DNA of 47,959 bases from Falsiroseomonas sp. (GTDB lineage: Bacteria > Pseudomonadota > Alphaproteobacteria > Acetobacterales > Acetobacteraceae), in assembly GCF_030695085.1 (NCBI RefSeq), contig NZ_JAUYTS010000148.1, forward strand, positions 1 to 47,959, in the 5' to 3' direction. Under the pieces are notes generated by a model. It saw only the letters and a program-made list of their open reading frames with translations, was not told the DNA's origin and did no database searches. The translations under genes and the position numbers were made by a program. Positions 32,274-39,862 of this stretch are shown in pieces; the stretch's first letter is position 1, and the number at the start of each line of letters is the position of its first letter.

Positions 32274-33320
32274 TCAGCGGGCGCCGGCGCGCACCTCACG
32301 CTCCCAGCGCGTGATCACGCGGGTGCGCTCCGCGGCCGAACCCCAGCGCGCGAAATCATAGTCGATCAGGCGGATATTCTCGAAGCGCGGCGCCTGCGGC
32401 GGGATCGGCGCGTTGCGGTTGGAGGGAAGCTGGAAGGAATTGGCGGTGCCGGCGATCGCCTGCGCCTCCGCGCTCAGCGCCCAGTCATAGAAGCGCTGCG
32501 CGTTTTCCATGTTGCGCGCACCGCGGATGATGGACATGGAGCCGATCTCGTAGCCCGTGCCCTCGCACGGTGCGACGATTTCCACCGGCGCGCCGGCGAT
32601 CTTCTGCGTCACCGCATCATGCAGGAAGGTGATGCCGACCAGCGTCTCGCCGGTCGCCGCCGCACGCGCCGGCGCGGCGCCGGAGCGAGTGTACTGGTTC
32701 ACATTGCGATGCATCGCCTTCAGAAAGTCGAAGGCCGGCTCCTCCCCCATCACCTGCAGCAGCGTCGCCAGCATGGTGTAGGCGGTGCCGCTGGTGTTGG
32801 GGTCCGCCACCTGGATCTCGCCGCGGAATTCCGGCTTGGCGAGGTCCGCCCAGCAGGTCGGCGCGGCGATGCGGCGGCGCGTCAGCTCCGTGGTGTTGTA
32901 GGAATAGCCCAGCGCTCCGGCATAGATGCCGATGGTGCGGAAGCGCGACTGCTCCGCCTGGCGCGTCGCCCAATCATGCAGTTCGGACATGCGGGGGGAC
33001 CGGTATTCGGCGGTCAGGTTTTCCTCCGCCGCCTGCATGTGCGGGTCGCCGGTGCCGCCCCACCATACGTCGCCGCGCGGGTTGGCGGCCTCGGCGCGGA
33101 TCTGCGTCATGGTCTCGCCGGAGGATTTGCGCGTCATGGCGACGCGCACGCCGGTGGCGCGCTCGAAGGCCTGCACCATCGGCCGGCACCATTCTTCCTG
33201 CACCGAGCAATAGACGGTCAGATTGCCGGGATTTGTCCCTTGGGCGCTGGCGGCGGCGGGCAGCAGGGCGGTGAGGGTGACAGCGAAGCCGGTCGCGAGA
33301 AGGCGGCGGGGGGTCGACAT
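32274..33320 (-). CDS. ABC transporter substrate-binding protein, AfuA/FbpA family, possibly a sugar- or polyol-phosphate receptor
   Basis: A 348-residue periplasmic receptor with the signal peptide PRRLLATGFAVTLTALLPAAASAQ. The family segments are GNLTVYCSVQEEW, KSSGETMTQIRAEAANPRGD and VWWGGTGDPHMQAA. Automatic calls name this family ferric-binding. However, His234-Asp235 in TFLHDAV and Glu258 in GTGYEIG have the same spacing as the His-Asp...Glu ligands I recall for AfuA, a hexose-phosphate receptor. The ATG at 33320 has GGAGG 11 bases upstream. The inositol phosphatase and iol genes lie directly upstream. The family is firm; the phosphate ligand is inference. Confidence 0.85.
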   Translation of the reverse strand: MSTPRRLLATGFAVTLTALLPAAASAQGTNPGNLTVYCSVQEEWCRPMVQAFERATGVRVAMTRKSSGETMTQIRAEAANPRGDVWWGGTGDPHMQAAEENLTAEYRSPRMSELHDWATRQAEQSRFRTIGIYAGALGYSYNTTELTRRRIAAPTCWADLAKPEFRGEIQVADPNTSGTAYTMLATLLQVMGEEPAFDFLKAMHRNVNQYTRSGAAPARAAATGETLVGITFLHDAVTQKIAGAPVEIVAPCEGTGYEIGSMSIIRGARNMENAQRFYDWALSAEAQAIAGTANSFQLPSNRNAPIPPQAPRFENIRLIDYDFARWGSAAERTRVITRWEREVRAGAR

Positions 33321-33346
33321 GGACGGGGAAGCCTCCGATGGGATGG

Positions 33347-33364
33347 CCGGCGTTATGGCGCCGG
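33347..33364 (-). other. Hairpin at the predicted ABC operon transcription start
   Basis: CCGGCG, loop of 6 bases, CGCCGG form a perfect 6-bp stem just downstream of the predicted -10 box. It could be a 5' leader structure or an operator; nothing more can be said. Confidence 0.3.
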
Positions 33365-33366
33365 TC

Positions 33367-33395
33367 CAATAATCTGTTTGTGACACTCCAGTTAA
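33367..33395 (-). promoter_or_regulatory. Possible promoter of the ABC importer genes
   Basis: On the minus strand, TTAACT (33395-33390), a 17-base spacer and TTATTG (33372-33367) lie in a locally AT-rich patch about 47 bases before the receptor start. The match is moderate. Read-through from the inositol genes upstream is also possible. Confidence 0.4.
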
Positions 33396-33414
33396 GGCTG
33401 TGCCAAGTGCTTCC

Positions 33415-34197
33415 TCAAGCCTTCATCAGCGCGTCCAGGGCCGAGGCCAGCGCCGGCGCGCCGATTCCGATCGGGTTGCCCTCCGCGATCCAGTCGCCGC
33501 TGTCGAAGCCGTTGGTCCAGCAGCCGGCCTCCCGCGCGATGGCGATGGCGGCGCAGGCATCCCAGGAATTGATGTGTTTTTCGATATAGGCGTCGAGCCG
33601 CCCGACCGCCGTCTCCACCAGCCCCAACGTGCCGGACCCGCCCACCCGAAGCCCGGCGCCGGCCGCCATGGCGGCCTGGGCCAGGCTGTGGAATTCGGCC
33701 AGCGGCTTCCGGTTGGACCAGCCCACCTCGATGATCGCGCGGCGCATGTCGGTGGTGGTGGCGGGGCGGATCGGGGTGCCGTTCAGCGTGGCGCCGCAGC
33801 CTTCCGCGCCCACGAACACCTCGGCCGGCGCGTAGCGGGCGATGGCGCCGAGCACCGCGCGGCCGCCTTGCGCCATGCCGATGGAGACGCACCAACGGTC
33901 GCTGCCGCGGGAGAAGTTGGAGGTGCCGTCGATCGGATCGAGGATCCAGACCGGCCCGTCGCCCGCCACCGCGCCGCCCTGTTCCTCGCCGATGATCGCG
34001 TCATCGGGGAAGTGCCGGGCGAGCTTGGCGCGGATGAAGCTTTCGGTCGCGCCATCGGCCTCCGTCAGGAAATCCTGCGCGCCCTTGAAGGTGGTCTCGG
34101 CCATGCCGTTGGCGCGCATCTGGAAGGCCAGCGCGGCCGCCTCCTGCGCGATGGAGGCGGCGACCTCCATGCGGTGCTTCAGCTCATCCCGGGTCAC
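33415..34197 (-). CDS. Inositol monophosphatase family protein
   Basis: A 260-residue Mg-dependent phosphatase of the IMPase/FBPase fold. The metal site is complete: Glu71-Glu72 in IIGEEQGG, WILDPIDGTSNF (Asp87, Asp90) and WDACAA (Asp213). Relatives remove phosphate from inositol phosphates, histidinol phosphate, PAP or NADP. The GTG at 34197 has GGGAG 7 bases upstream and overlaps the SDR stop (GTGA). It follows iolG and the SDR in one operon and precedes an AfuA-like importer, which argues for a catabolic inositol-phosphate phosphatase. That role is inference. Confidence 0.9.
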   Translation of the reverse strand: MTRDELKHRMEVAASIAQEAAALAFQMRANGMAETTFKGAQDFLTEADGATESFIRAKLARHFPDDAIIGEEQGGAVAGDGPVWILDPIDGTSNFSRGSDRWCVSIGMAQGGRAVLGAIARYAPAEVFVGAEGCGATLNGTPIRPATTTDMRRAIIEVGWSNRKPLAEFHSLAQAAMAAGAGLRVGGSGTLGLVETAVGRLDAYIEKHINSWDACAAIAIAREAGCWTNGFDSGDWIAEGNPIGIGAPALASALDALMKA

Positions 34198-34973
34198 GCA
34201 TAGGCTCCCATCACATTCTGGTCGAAGTCGATCAAGGCGCCGGTCATCATTTCCGCCGCGTCGGACAGCAGGTAGGTGGCGAGCCCCGCCACATCCGCCG
34301 GGCGGATCAACCGGCCGAAGGGTTGTGCCGGTTCCGCCTGTTCGCGCCAATCGGGCGGGTTGCCATCCTTCGCCTGGATGGCGTGCTCGCCCGGCGTGTC
34401 GGCCCAGCCGAGGTTGATGCCATTCACCCGGATGCGGTGGGCGCGCAGGCCGAAGGCGGTGTTCTTCGTGAATGTCGCCAGCGCGCCCTTGGAGGCGGCG
34501 TAGCCGGTCAGGAAGGGCTGGCCGCCATGGCTCGACATGGTGATGACATTCACCACAGCCCCAGGCCGCTTTTCCGCCACCAGGCGCCGCGCGAAGGCCT
34601 GGGTCAGCAGGAAGGGCGCGCGGGCGTTCACGGCGAACAGCCGGTCCCACAGCGCCACATCCGTATCCAGGATGGTGCCGCGATCCGTCACGCCCGCCGC
34701 ATTCACCAGCCCGTCGATCAGCCCGAGCGCCGATTCGGCCTGGGCGAGGATGCCGGCGGTGGCCGCCGCATCGGCCAGGTCGGCGGCGATGAAATGCGCG
34801 GCGGCCCCCAGGCCGCGCAGCCTTTCCACCACCTGCGCGCCACGCGCGGCATTGCGGCCGGTGATGCAGATGGCGGCGGCGCCGGCTTCGGCCGCGGCCA
34901 TCGCCACGACCTCACCGATTCCCTGGGTGCCGCCCGTCACCAGGATGCGGCGGCCGGGCAGGGTGATGTTCAA
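34194..34973 (-). CDS. SDR-family oxidoreductase in the inositol operon
   Basis: A 259-residue classical SDR. The cofactor motif is VTGGTQGIG (12-20) and NAAG is at 91-94. Tyr158 and Lys162 lie in GYAASKGAL, and the segment SSHGGQPFLTGY resembles polyol-related SDRs. The position 13 residues before the Tyr, where the catalytic Ser usually sits, reads Thr145, with Ser147 and Ser148 close by. The active-site call is therefore not exact. It is coupled by overlaps to iolG upstream (ATGA) and to the phosphatase downstream (GTGA). It may oxidise or interconvert an inositol isomer or inosose. Confidence 0.88.
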   Translation of the reverse strand: MNITLPGRRILVTGGTQGIGEVVAMAAAEAGAAAICITGRNAARGAQVVERLRGLGAAAHFIAADLADAAATAGILAQAESALGLIDGLVNAAGVTDRGTILDTDVALWDRLFAVNARAPFLLTQAFARRLVAEKRPGAVVNVITMSSHGGQPFLTGYAASKGALATFTKNTAFGLRAHRIRVNGINLGWADTPGEHAIQAKDGNPPDWREQAEPAQPFGRLIRPADVAGLATYLLSDAAEMMTGALIDFDQNVMGAYA

Positions 34974-35956
34974 AGCCGCACCACGAGGCCTTCGGCCATG
35001 GAACGCAGCGCGGCATCGGCCAGCACCAGCGCCTGCCGCCCATCCGCCGCGCCGACCGGCATGGCGGTACCGTTGGTCACCGCCTCGATGAAGGCGAGCA
35101 TCTCGGCCCGGTAGGCCTGGGCGTAGCGCTCCAGGAAGAAGTGCAGCGGCTTCTCGGTGGAGACCGCCTGGGCGTCCGCCTGTTCCACCGTGCTGCCCAC
35201 CCGGTTGCCGGCGATCAACCGGCCGAGGCTGCCATGCACCTCCACCCGCTGGTCGTAGCCATAGGAGGCCCGGCGGCTGTTGTTGATGGTGGCCATGCGG
35301 CCGGATGCGGTCTTCAGCACCACCATGGCCGAGTCGATATCGCCCGCCGCGCCGATCTCGGGGTCCACCAGGTTGGAGCCCGTGGCGAAGACCTCGGCCG
35401 GTTCCTCGCCCAGCATCCAGCGCGCCATGTCGAAATCATGGATCGTCATGTCCCGGAACAGCCCGCCCGAGACCTTGATATAGGCGACCGGCGGCGGGCC
35501 GGGGTCGCGGCTGGTGATCACCACCTGCTCCACCGCGCCGATCGCGCCAGCCCGGATGCGGCGGTGCAGTTCCGAAAAATCCGGGTCGAAGCGGCGGTTG
35601 AAGCCGACCAGCATGGGCACGCCGGCCTTGGCCACGGCAGCGAGGCAGGCATCGACGCGGGCCAGCGACAGGTCGATCGGCTTCTCGCAGAAAATCGCCT
35701 TGCCGGCCTGGGCGGCGGCGATGATGAGGTCCGCATGGGTGTCGGTGGAACTCGCGATGATCACCGCGCCCACCTGCGGGTCCGCCAGCGCGGCCTCGGT
35801 GGTGGAGACCTGGGCGCCGTGGCGTTCGGCCAGGGCCTGGGCGGCGGGGGCGTGCACATCCACCACGTGGCGCAGCGTGCCGCGGCCGCTGGCGGCCAGG
35901 CTGTGGGCATGGATGGCGCCGATGCGTCCGGCGCCGAATTGTGCGAAATGCAGCAT
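34970..35956 (-). CDS. iolG: Inositol 2-dehydrogenase (Gfo/Idh/MocA family)
   Basis: A 328-residue NAD-dependent dehydrogenase that oxidises myo-inositol to 2-keto-myo-inositol (scyllo-inosose). The Rossmann motif is FGAGRIGAIHAHSL (7-20). The catalytic set is Lys92 in EKP, Asp169 and His173 in SGGLFRDMTIHDFDMARW, with the same spacing as in IolG. TSRDPGPPPVAYIKVSGG is characteristic. AGGAAA precedes the ATG at 35956, so the ATG at 35995 is not needed. It heads the minus-strand operon and is divergent from iolD-iolE. Confidence 0.92.
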   Translation of the reverse strand: MLHFAQFGAGRIGAIHAHSLAASGRGTLRHVVDVHAPAAQALAERHGAQVSTTEAALADPQVGAVIIASSTDTHADLIIAAAQAGKAIFCEKPIDLSLARVDACLAAVAKAGVPMLVGFNRRFDPDFSELHRRIRAGAIGAVEQVVITSRDPGPPPVAYIKVSGGLFRDMTIHDFDMARWMLGEEPAEVFATGSNLVDPEIGAAGDIDSAMVVLKTASGRMATINNSRRASYGYDQRVEVHGSLGRLIAGNRVGSTVEQADAQAVSTEKPLHFFLERYAQAYRAEMLAFIEAVTNGTAMPVGAADGRQALVLADAALRSMAEGLVVRL

Positions 35957-36045
35957 GGTGTTTCCTGGCGGCCCGCTTGTGGGGCTTGTCATCAAATCGT
36001 AACTCTCCCGCGGCTCGCCGCCAATGACGCCCAGGACCTGAATCC

Positions 36046-37884
36046 ATGGCCACCATACGCCTGACCGCCGCCGAGGCCACCTGGCGCTTCCTGGCCGCGC
36101 AGATGACAGAGCTGGATGGGCGCAGCGTGCCGATCTTCGGCGGCGTCTGGGCCATCTTTGGCCATGGCAATGTCGCGGGACTCGGTCCGGCCTTGCAGGC
36201 GATGGGCAAGTCCCTGCCGGCCTATCGGGCGCATAATGAACAGGCCATGGCCCATGCCGCCATCGCCTACGCCAAGACCCATGCGCGGCGGCGGATGATG
36301 GCCTGCACCACCTCGGTCGGGCCGGGCGCGACCAACATGGTCACCGCCGCCGCCCTGGCGCATGTGAACCGCCTGCCGGTGCTGTTCCTGCCCGGCGACA
36401 TCTTTGCCAGTCGCCAGCCGGACCCGGTGCTGCAGCAGGTCGAGGCGTTTGGCGATGGCACCGTCTCCGCCAATGACTGCTTCCGCCCGGTCTCCCGCTA
36501 CTTCGACCGGATCATGCGCCCCGAACAATTGCTGGCGGCGCTGCCGGCGGCGCTGCGGGTGCTGCTGGACCCGGTGGAATGCGGCCCGGCCACGCTCGCC
36601 TTCCCGCAGGATGTGCAGACCGAGGCCTTCGACTGGCCCACGGAATTCTTCCGCAAGCGCCTGCACCGGCCCCGCGCGCCGGAGCCGGACCGGCACGAAC
36701 TGGCCGAGGCGGTGGCGCTGCTGCGGGACGCGAAACGCCCGCTGATCCTGGCCGGCGGCGGCGTGAAATATGCGGGGGCGGAGGCCACGCTGGCCGATTT
36801 CGCGCATCGCCACGCCGTGCCGGTGGCGGAGACCCAGGCCGGCAAGGGCAGCCTGCCCTGGGATCATCCGCGCAATGCGGGCGCCATCGGCGTGACCGGC
36901 AGCGCGGCGGCGAATGCGCTGGCGGAGAAGGCGGATGTGGTGCTGGCCGTCGGCACCAGGTTGCAGGATTTCACCACCGGCTCCCGCGCCCTGTTCGGCG
37001 GCGCGCGCATCCTCGGCCTGAATGTCGCCGGTTTCGATGCCGGCAAGCATGGCGCGCAGCCGCTGGTGGCGGATGCGCTGCGCGGCCTGCTGGCGCTGAG
37101 CGCCGGCCTCGGCCGCTGGGATGCGCCGCGGCCCTGGCAGGAAAAGGCCGTGACGGCGACCGGCCGCTGGCATCGCAGCGTCGAGCGCATCACCGCCGCG
37201 CCAAAGCCGCGCGACGCCGGGCTGCCATCCGATGCGCAGGTGCTCGGCGCGGTGAACCGGGCGATGCCGGCGGATGGCATAGTGGTGTGCGCCGCGGGCG
37301 GGCTGCCGGGGGAGTTGCACAAGCTGTGGCGGGCGACCGATGCGGCCTCCTACCATGTGGAATACGGCTTCTCCTGCATGGGCTACGAGATCGCCGGCGG
37401 GCTCGGCGTGAAGCTCGCGGCGCCGACGCGGGAAGTGGTGGTTCTGGTCGGCGATGGCAGCTACCTGATGATGAACAGCGAGATCGCGACCAGCGTCGCC
37501 ATGGGCGCCAAGCTGACCATCGTGGTGCTGGATAATCGTGGCTTCGGCTGCATCAGCCGCTTGCAGGGCGCGACCGGCGGCGCGCCCTTCCTGAACCTGC
37601 TGCCGGATACCGCGCCGCGGGTGGATTTCGCCGCGCATGCCGCCGCACTCGGCGCGCAGGCGGTGAAGGTGGATGGCATCACCGGGCTGGAGGCGGCCTT
37701 GCCCAAAGCGTTGTCCAGCAAACGCACGAGCGTGGTGGTGATCGACACCGACCCGGCCGCCAGCACGGCGGAGGGCGGCGCCTGGTGGGAGGTTCCGGTC
37801 AGCGCGGCACCTCGTGGTGCGGCGCAGGAAGCGGCCCGCCAGACCTATGAAACCGCCCTGCGCAAGCGGGGCAGCGGAGCGTGA
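36046..37884 (+). CDS. iolD: 3D-(3,5/4)-trihydroxycyclohexane-1,2-dione acylhydrolase
   Basis: A 612-residue thiamine-diphosphate enzyme that opens the ring of the dehydrated inosose to 5-deoxy-glucuronate. The cofactor-activating Glu65 lies in YRAHNEQAMAHAAIA. The ThDP/Mg motif starts at GDGSYLMMNSEI (469 on). SVGPGATNMVTAAALAH and the middle-domain AGGGVKYAGAEATL are family features. AGGA lies 9 bases before the ATG. iolE starts inside its stop codon (GTGA). It is divergent from iolG with 89 bases between, which must hold both promoters. Confidence 0.95.
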   Translation: MATIRLTAAEATWRFLAAQMTELDGRSVPIFGGVWAIFGHGNVAGLGPALQAMGKSLPAYRAHNEQAMAHAAIAYAKTHARRRMMACTTSVGPGATNMVTAAALAHVNRLPVLFLPGDIFASRQPDPVLQQVEAFGDGTVSANDCFRPVSRYFDRIMRPEQLLAALPAALRVLLDPVECGPATLAFPQDVQTEAFDWPTEFFRKRLHRPRAPEPDRHELAEAVALLRDAKRPLILAGGGVKYAGAEATLADFAHRHAVPVAETQAGKGSLPWDHPRNAGAIGVTGSAAANALAEKADVVLAVGTRLQDFTTGSRALFGGARILGLNVAGFDAGKHGAQPLVADALRGLLALSAGLGRWDAPRPWQEKAVTATGRWHRSVERITAAPKPRDAGLPSDAQVLGAVNRAMPADGIVVCAAGGLPGELHKLWRATDAASYHVEYGFSCMGYEIAGGLGVKLAAPTREVVVLVGDGSYLMMNSEIATSVAMGAKLTIVVLDNRGFGCISRLQGATGGAPFLNLLPDTAPRVDFAAHAAALGAQAVKVDGITGLEAALPKALSSKRTSVVVIDTDPAASTAEGGAWWEVPVSAAPRGAAQEAARQTYETALRKRGSGA

Positions 37885-38753
37885 CGAAGATGCGAGTGCG
37901 GCTCGGGATCAATCCCCTGACCTGGACGAATGACGACATGCCGGAACTCGGCGCGGAAACCCCGCTCGAGACCTGCCTGGCGGAGGCGAAGCTGGCCGGT
38001 TTCGCGGGCGTGGAGCTTGGCAACAAGTTTCCGCGTGACGCCGCGGCATTGCAGCCGATCCTGGACGCGCACGGCCTGGCGCTGGTCTCCGGCTGGTACG
38101 GCTCGCGCCTGCTGGAGCGTGATGTGGATGCCGAGATGGCGGAAGCCGAGCCGCATATCGCGCTGCTCACCGCGCTCGGCTGCACTACCATGGTGCATTG
38201 CGAGGTCACCGGCAGCGTGCATGGCCAGAAGGCCACCGCGCTGACCTGCCGCCCGATCCTCAATCGCGCGCAATGGGACGTGCTGCTGCCGCGGCTGGAT
38301 GAGATGGCGCGGCGGCTGAAGGCGCGCGGCCTCACCATGGCCTATCACCACCACATGGGCACGGTAATCGAGGCGGAGGATGAGGTGGACCGGCTGATGG
38401 AAGGCACACGCGATGTCGGCCTGCTGCTGGACACCGGCCACCTGACCTTCGCGGGTGGCGACCCGGTGCGCGCCGCCAAGCGCCACGCCGCGCGGGTGGT
38501 GCATGTGCATTGCAAGGATATCCGCCGGCCGGTGATGGCGGATGTGAAGGCGCGCGGCCTGTCCTTCCTCGACGCCGTGCTGGAAGGCGTCTTCACCGTC
38601 CCCGGCGATGGCTGTGTGGACTACCCGGCCGTGCTCGCGCAGCTACCCGATTACGAGGGCTGGCTGGTGGTGGAGGCGGAGCAGGACCCGGCCAAGGCGC
38701 ATCCGCTGACCTATGCGCGGATGGGCCATGACTATCTGGCCCGGATCACCTGA
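37881..38753 (+). CDS. iolE: Myo-inosose-2 dehydratase
   Basis: A 290-residue TIM-barrel enzyme that removes water from 2-keto-myo-inositol to give the trihydroxycyclohexane-dione used by IolD. The opening LGINPLTWTNDDMPELG, the HHHMGTVIE strand, LLLDTGHLTFAGGDPV and the late VEAEQDPAKA supply the expected metal-binding Glu/Asp/His residues. The GTG start is translationally coupled to iolD. It is the last iol gene on this strand and is followed by a hairpin. The aldose isomerase, kinase and aldolase genes of the pathway are not in the window. Confidence 0.95.
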   Translation: MTKMRVRLGINPLTWTNDDMPELGAETPLETCLAEAKLAGFAGVELGNKFPRDAAALQPILDAHGLALVSGWYGSRLLERDVDAEMAEAEPHIALLTALGCTTMVHCEVTGSVHGQKATALTCRPILNRAQWDVLLPRLDEMARRLKARGLTMAYHHHMGTVIEAEDEVDRLMEGTRDVGLLLDTGHLTFAGGDPVRAAKRHAARVVHVHCKDIRRPVMADVKARGLSFLDAVLEGVFTVPGDGCVDYPAVLAQLPDYEGWLVVEAEQDPAKAHPLTYARMGHDYLARIT

Positions 38754-38789
38754 TGCCGGCCCGCATGAAGGACTGCACGAACTGACGCC

Positions 38790-38821
38790 GGAGCCGCGGG
38801 AAACCGGGCCGTAGCGGCTCC
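38790..38821. terminator. Hairpin between convergent iolE and the LysR gene
   Basis: GGAGCCGC and GCGGCTCC pair as a perfect 8-bp stem around a 16-base loop that can itself fold (CGG-GAAA-CCG). There is no T-run. The position between convergent genes supports a shared transcript end. Confidence 0.5.
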
Positions 38822-38854
38822 CGAACTGTGGGTGGTGACCAGCGGCCAGCGGGT

Positions 38855-39736
38855 TTATCGCGCAGCGCCGCGCGGCAGGGCCGCCACCTCATCCAGCAGC
38901 CAGTCGCGCAGCGCCTCCCCACCCGCACGCGGCGCGCCTGGGGGTTGCAGCAGCCAGTAGTGATCGCCCGTCGCGGCCGAGATAGGGGAAAGGCGGCGCA
39001 GCCGGCGGCGGCGTACTTCCTCCTCGACGAAATCGGGCGTGCAGATGACGGCGCCCAGGCCCTCCAGCGCCGCCTGGATGGCAAGCGAGGTGCTCTCGAA
39101 CAGCAGGGGTGGCGTGGCGGGCAGGGCGCGGCCGGCGGCGTCGCACCAGCTTCCCCAGTCGCGCGGCCGCACCCGGCTGCCGAGCCAGGTCAGCCGGTCC
39201 AGCCCCTGCCGCGCGGCGGCGGGCGCGGCGAAGGGCGCGACATGCACCGCCTGCAACCGCACCGCGCCGCGCATCGGCGGCGTGCCGGCGGGCGCGGTGC
39301 GGATGGCGGCATCCAGCCCCTCCCGCGCGAAATCCACGGCGGGGCTGGTGGAGGTCACCACCTCCACCTCCAGCCCGGGGTGGTGGGCACGGAAGCGGGG
39401 CAGGCGGGGGATCAGCCAGCGCATCGCCCAGGTGGTGTAGGCGCGGATCCGCAGCGGCGCCGCGGCGGTGCCGCGCAGTTCCAGCGTCGCGGTGGCGATG
39501 CCGGCGAAGGCCTGCTGCAAGGCGGCGGCGTAGCGCAGCCCATCCTCCGTCAGCCGCAGCGCATTGGCGCCGCGATGCACCAGCGTCACGCCCAGCGCGG
39601 CTTCCAGTTCGCGGATGCGGCGGCTGATGGCGGGCTGGGTCAGGTTCAGCCTTGCGCCGGCCGCGGTCAGGCTGCCGGTTTCCGCCACCAGGGCGAAGGT
39701 TCGCAGGGCGGCGAGGGGGGGCAGCGGGTCCGGCAT
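38855..39736 (-). CDS. LysR-family transcriptional regulator (GcvA-like)
   Basis: A roughly 293-residue regulator. The N-terminal helix-turn-helix reads LRTFALVAETGSLTAAGARL, then LTQPAISRRIRELEAALG. The rest is a periplasmic-binding-like effector domain with the GcvA-type WAMRWLIPRLPRF. Starts at 39736 (used here) and 39748 are both possible; GGAG is only 3 bases from the latter. It is divergent from the Bug receptor with a LysR-type box between, so it very likely controls the receptor-isomerase-CoA ligase cassette in response to its substrate. Confidence 0.9.
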   Translation of the reverse strand: MPDPLPPLAALRTFALVAETGSLTAAGARLNLTQPAISRRIRELEAALGVTLVHRGANALRLTEDGLRYAAALQQAFAGIATATLELRGTAAAPLRIRAYTTWAMRWLIPRLPRFRAHHPGLEVEVVTSTSPAVDFAREGLDAAIRTAPAGTPPMRGAVRLQAVHVAPFAAPAAARQGLDRLTWLGSRVRPRDWGSWCDAAGRALPATPPLLFESTSLAIQAALEGLGAVICTPDFVEEEVRRRRLRRLSPISAATGDHYWLLQPPGAPRAGGEALRDWLLDEVAALPRGAAR

Positions 39737-39755
39737 ATGGCTCAGCATAAGCTCC

Positions 39756-39773
39756 GCTTGGGGTAGGGCAAGC
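39756..39773. promoter_or_regulatory. Predicted LysR-type operator box
   Basis: GCTTG-N8-CAAGC is a dyad that contains the T-N11-A core twice in register. It lies in the divergent region between the LysR gene and the Bug receptor gene. It fits the recognition site of the adjacent regulator. Confidence 0.55.
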
Positions 39774-39862
39774 ATTGCGCGCTGGCTTCCGCCGCCTCAT
39801 CGCGCGAGACATGGGCCAGCGCAGGCCCGTCTGAAGGCCCGCCATCAACCGGAGGACACCCC

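Noticed and set aside
32274..33320. Plain ferric iron-binding receptor annotation
   Set aside because: Possible by family name, but the His-Asp...Glu spacing and the inositol gene context favour a phosphate-ester ligand. Kept only as an alternative.
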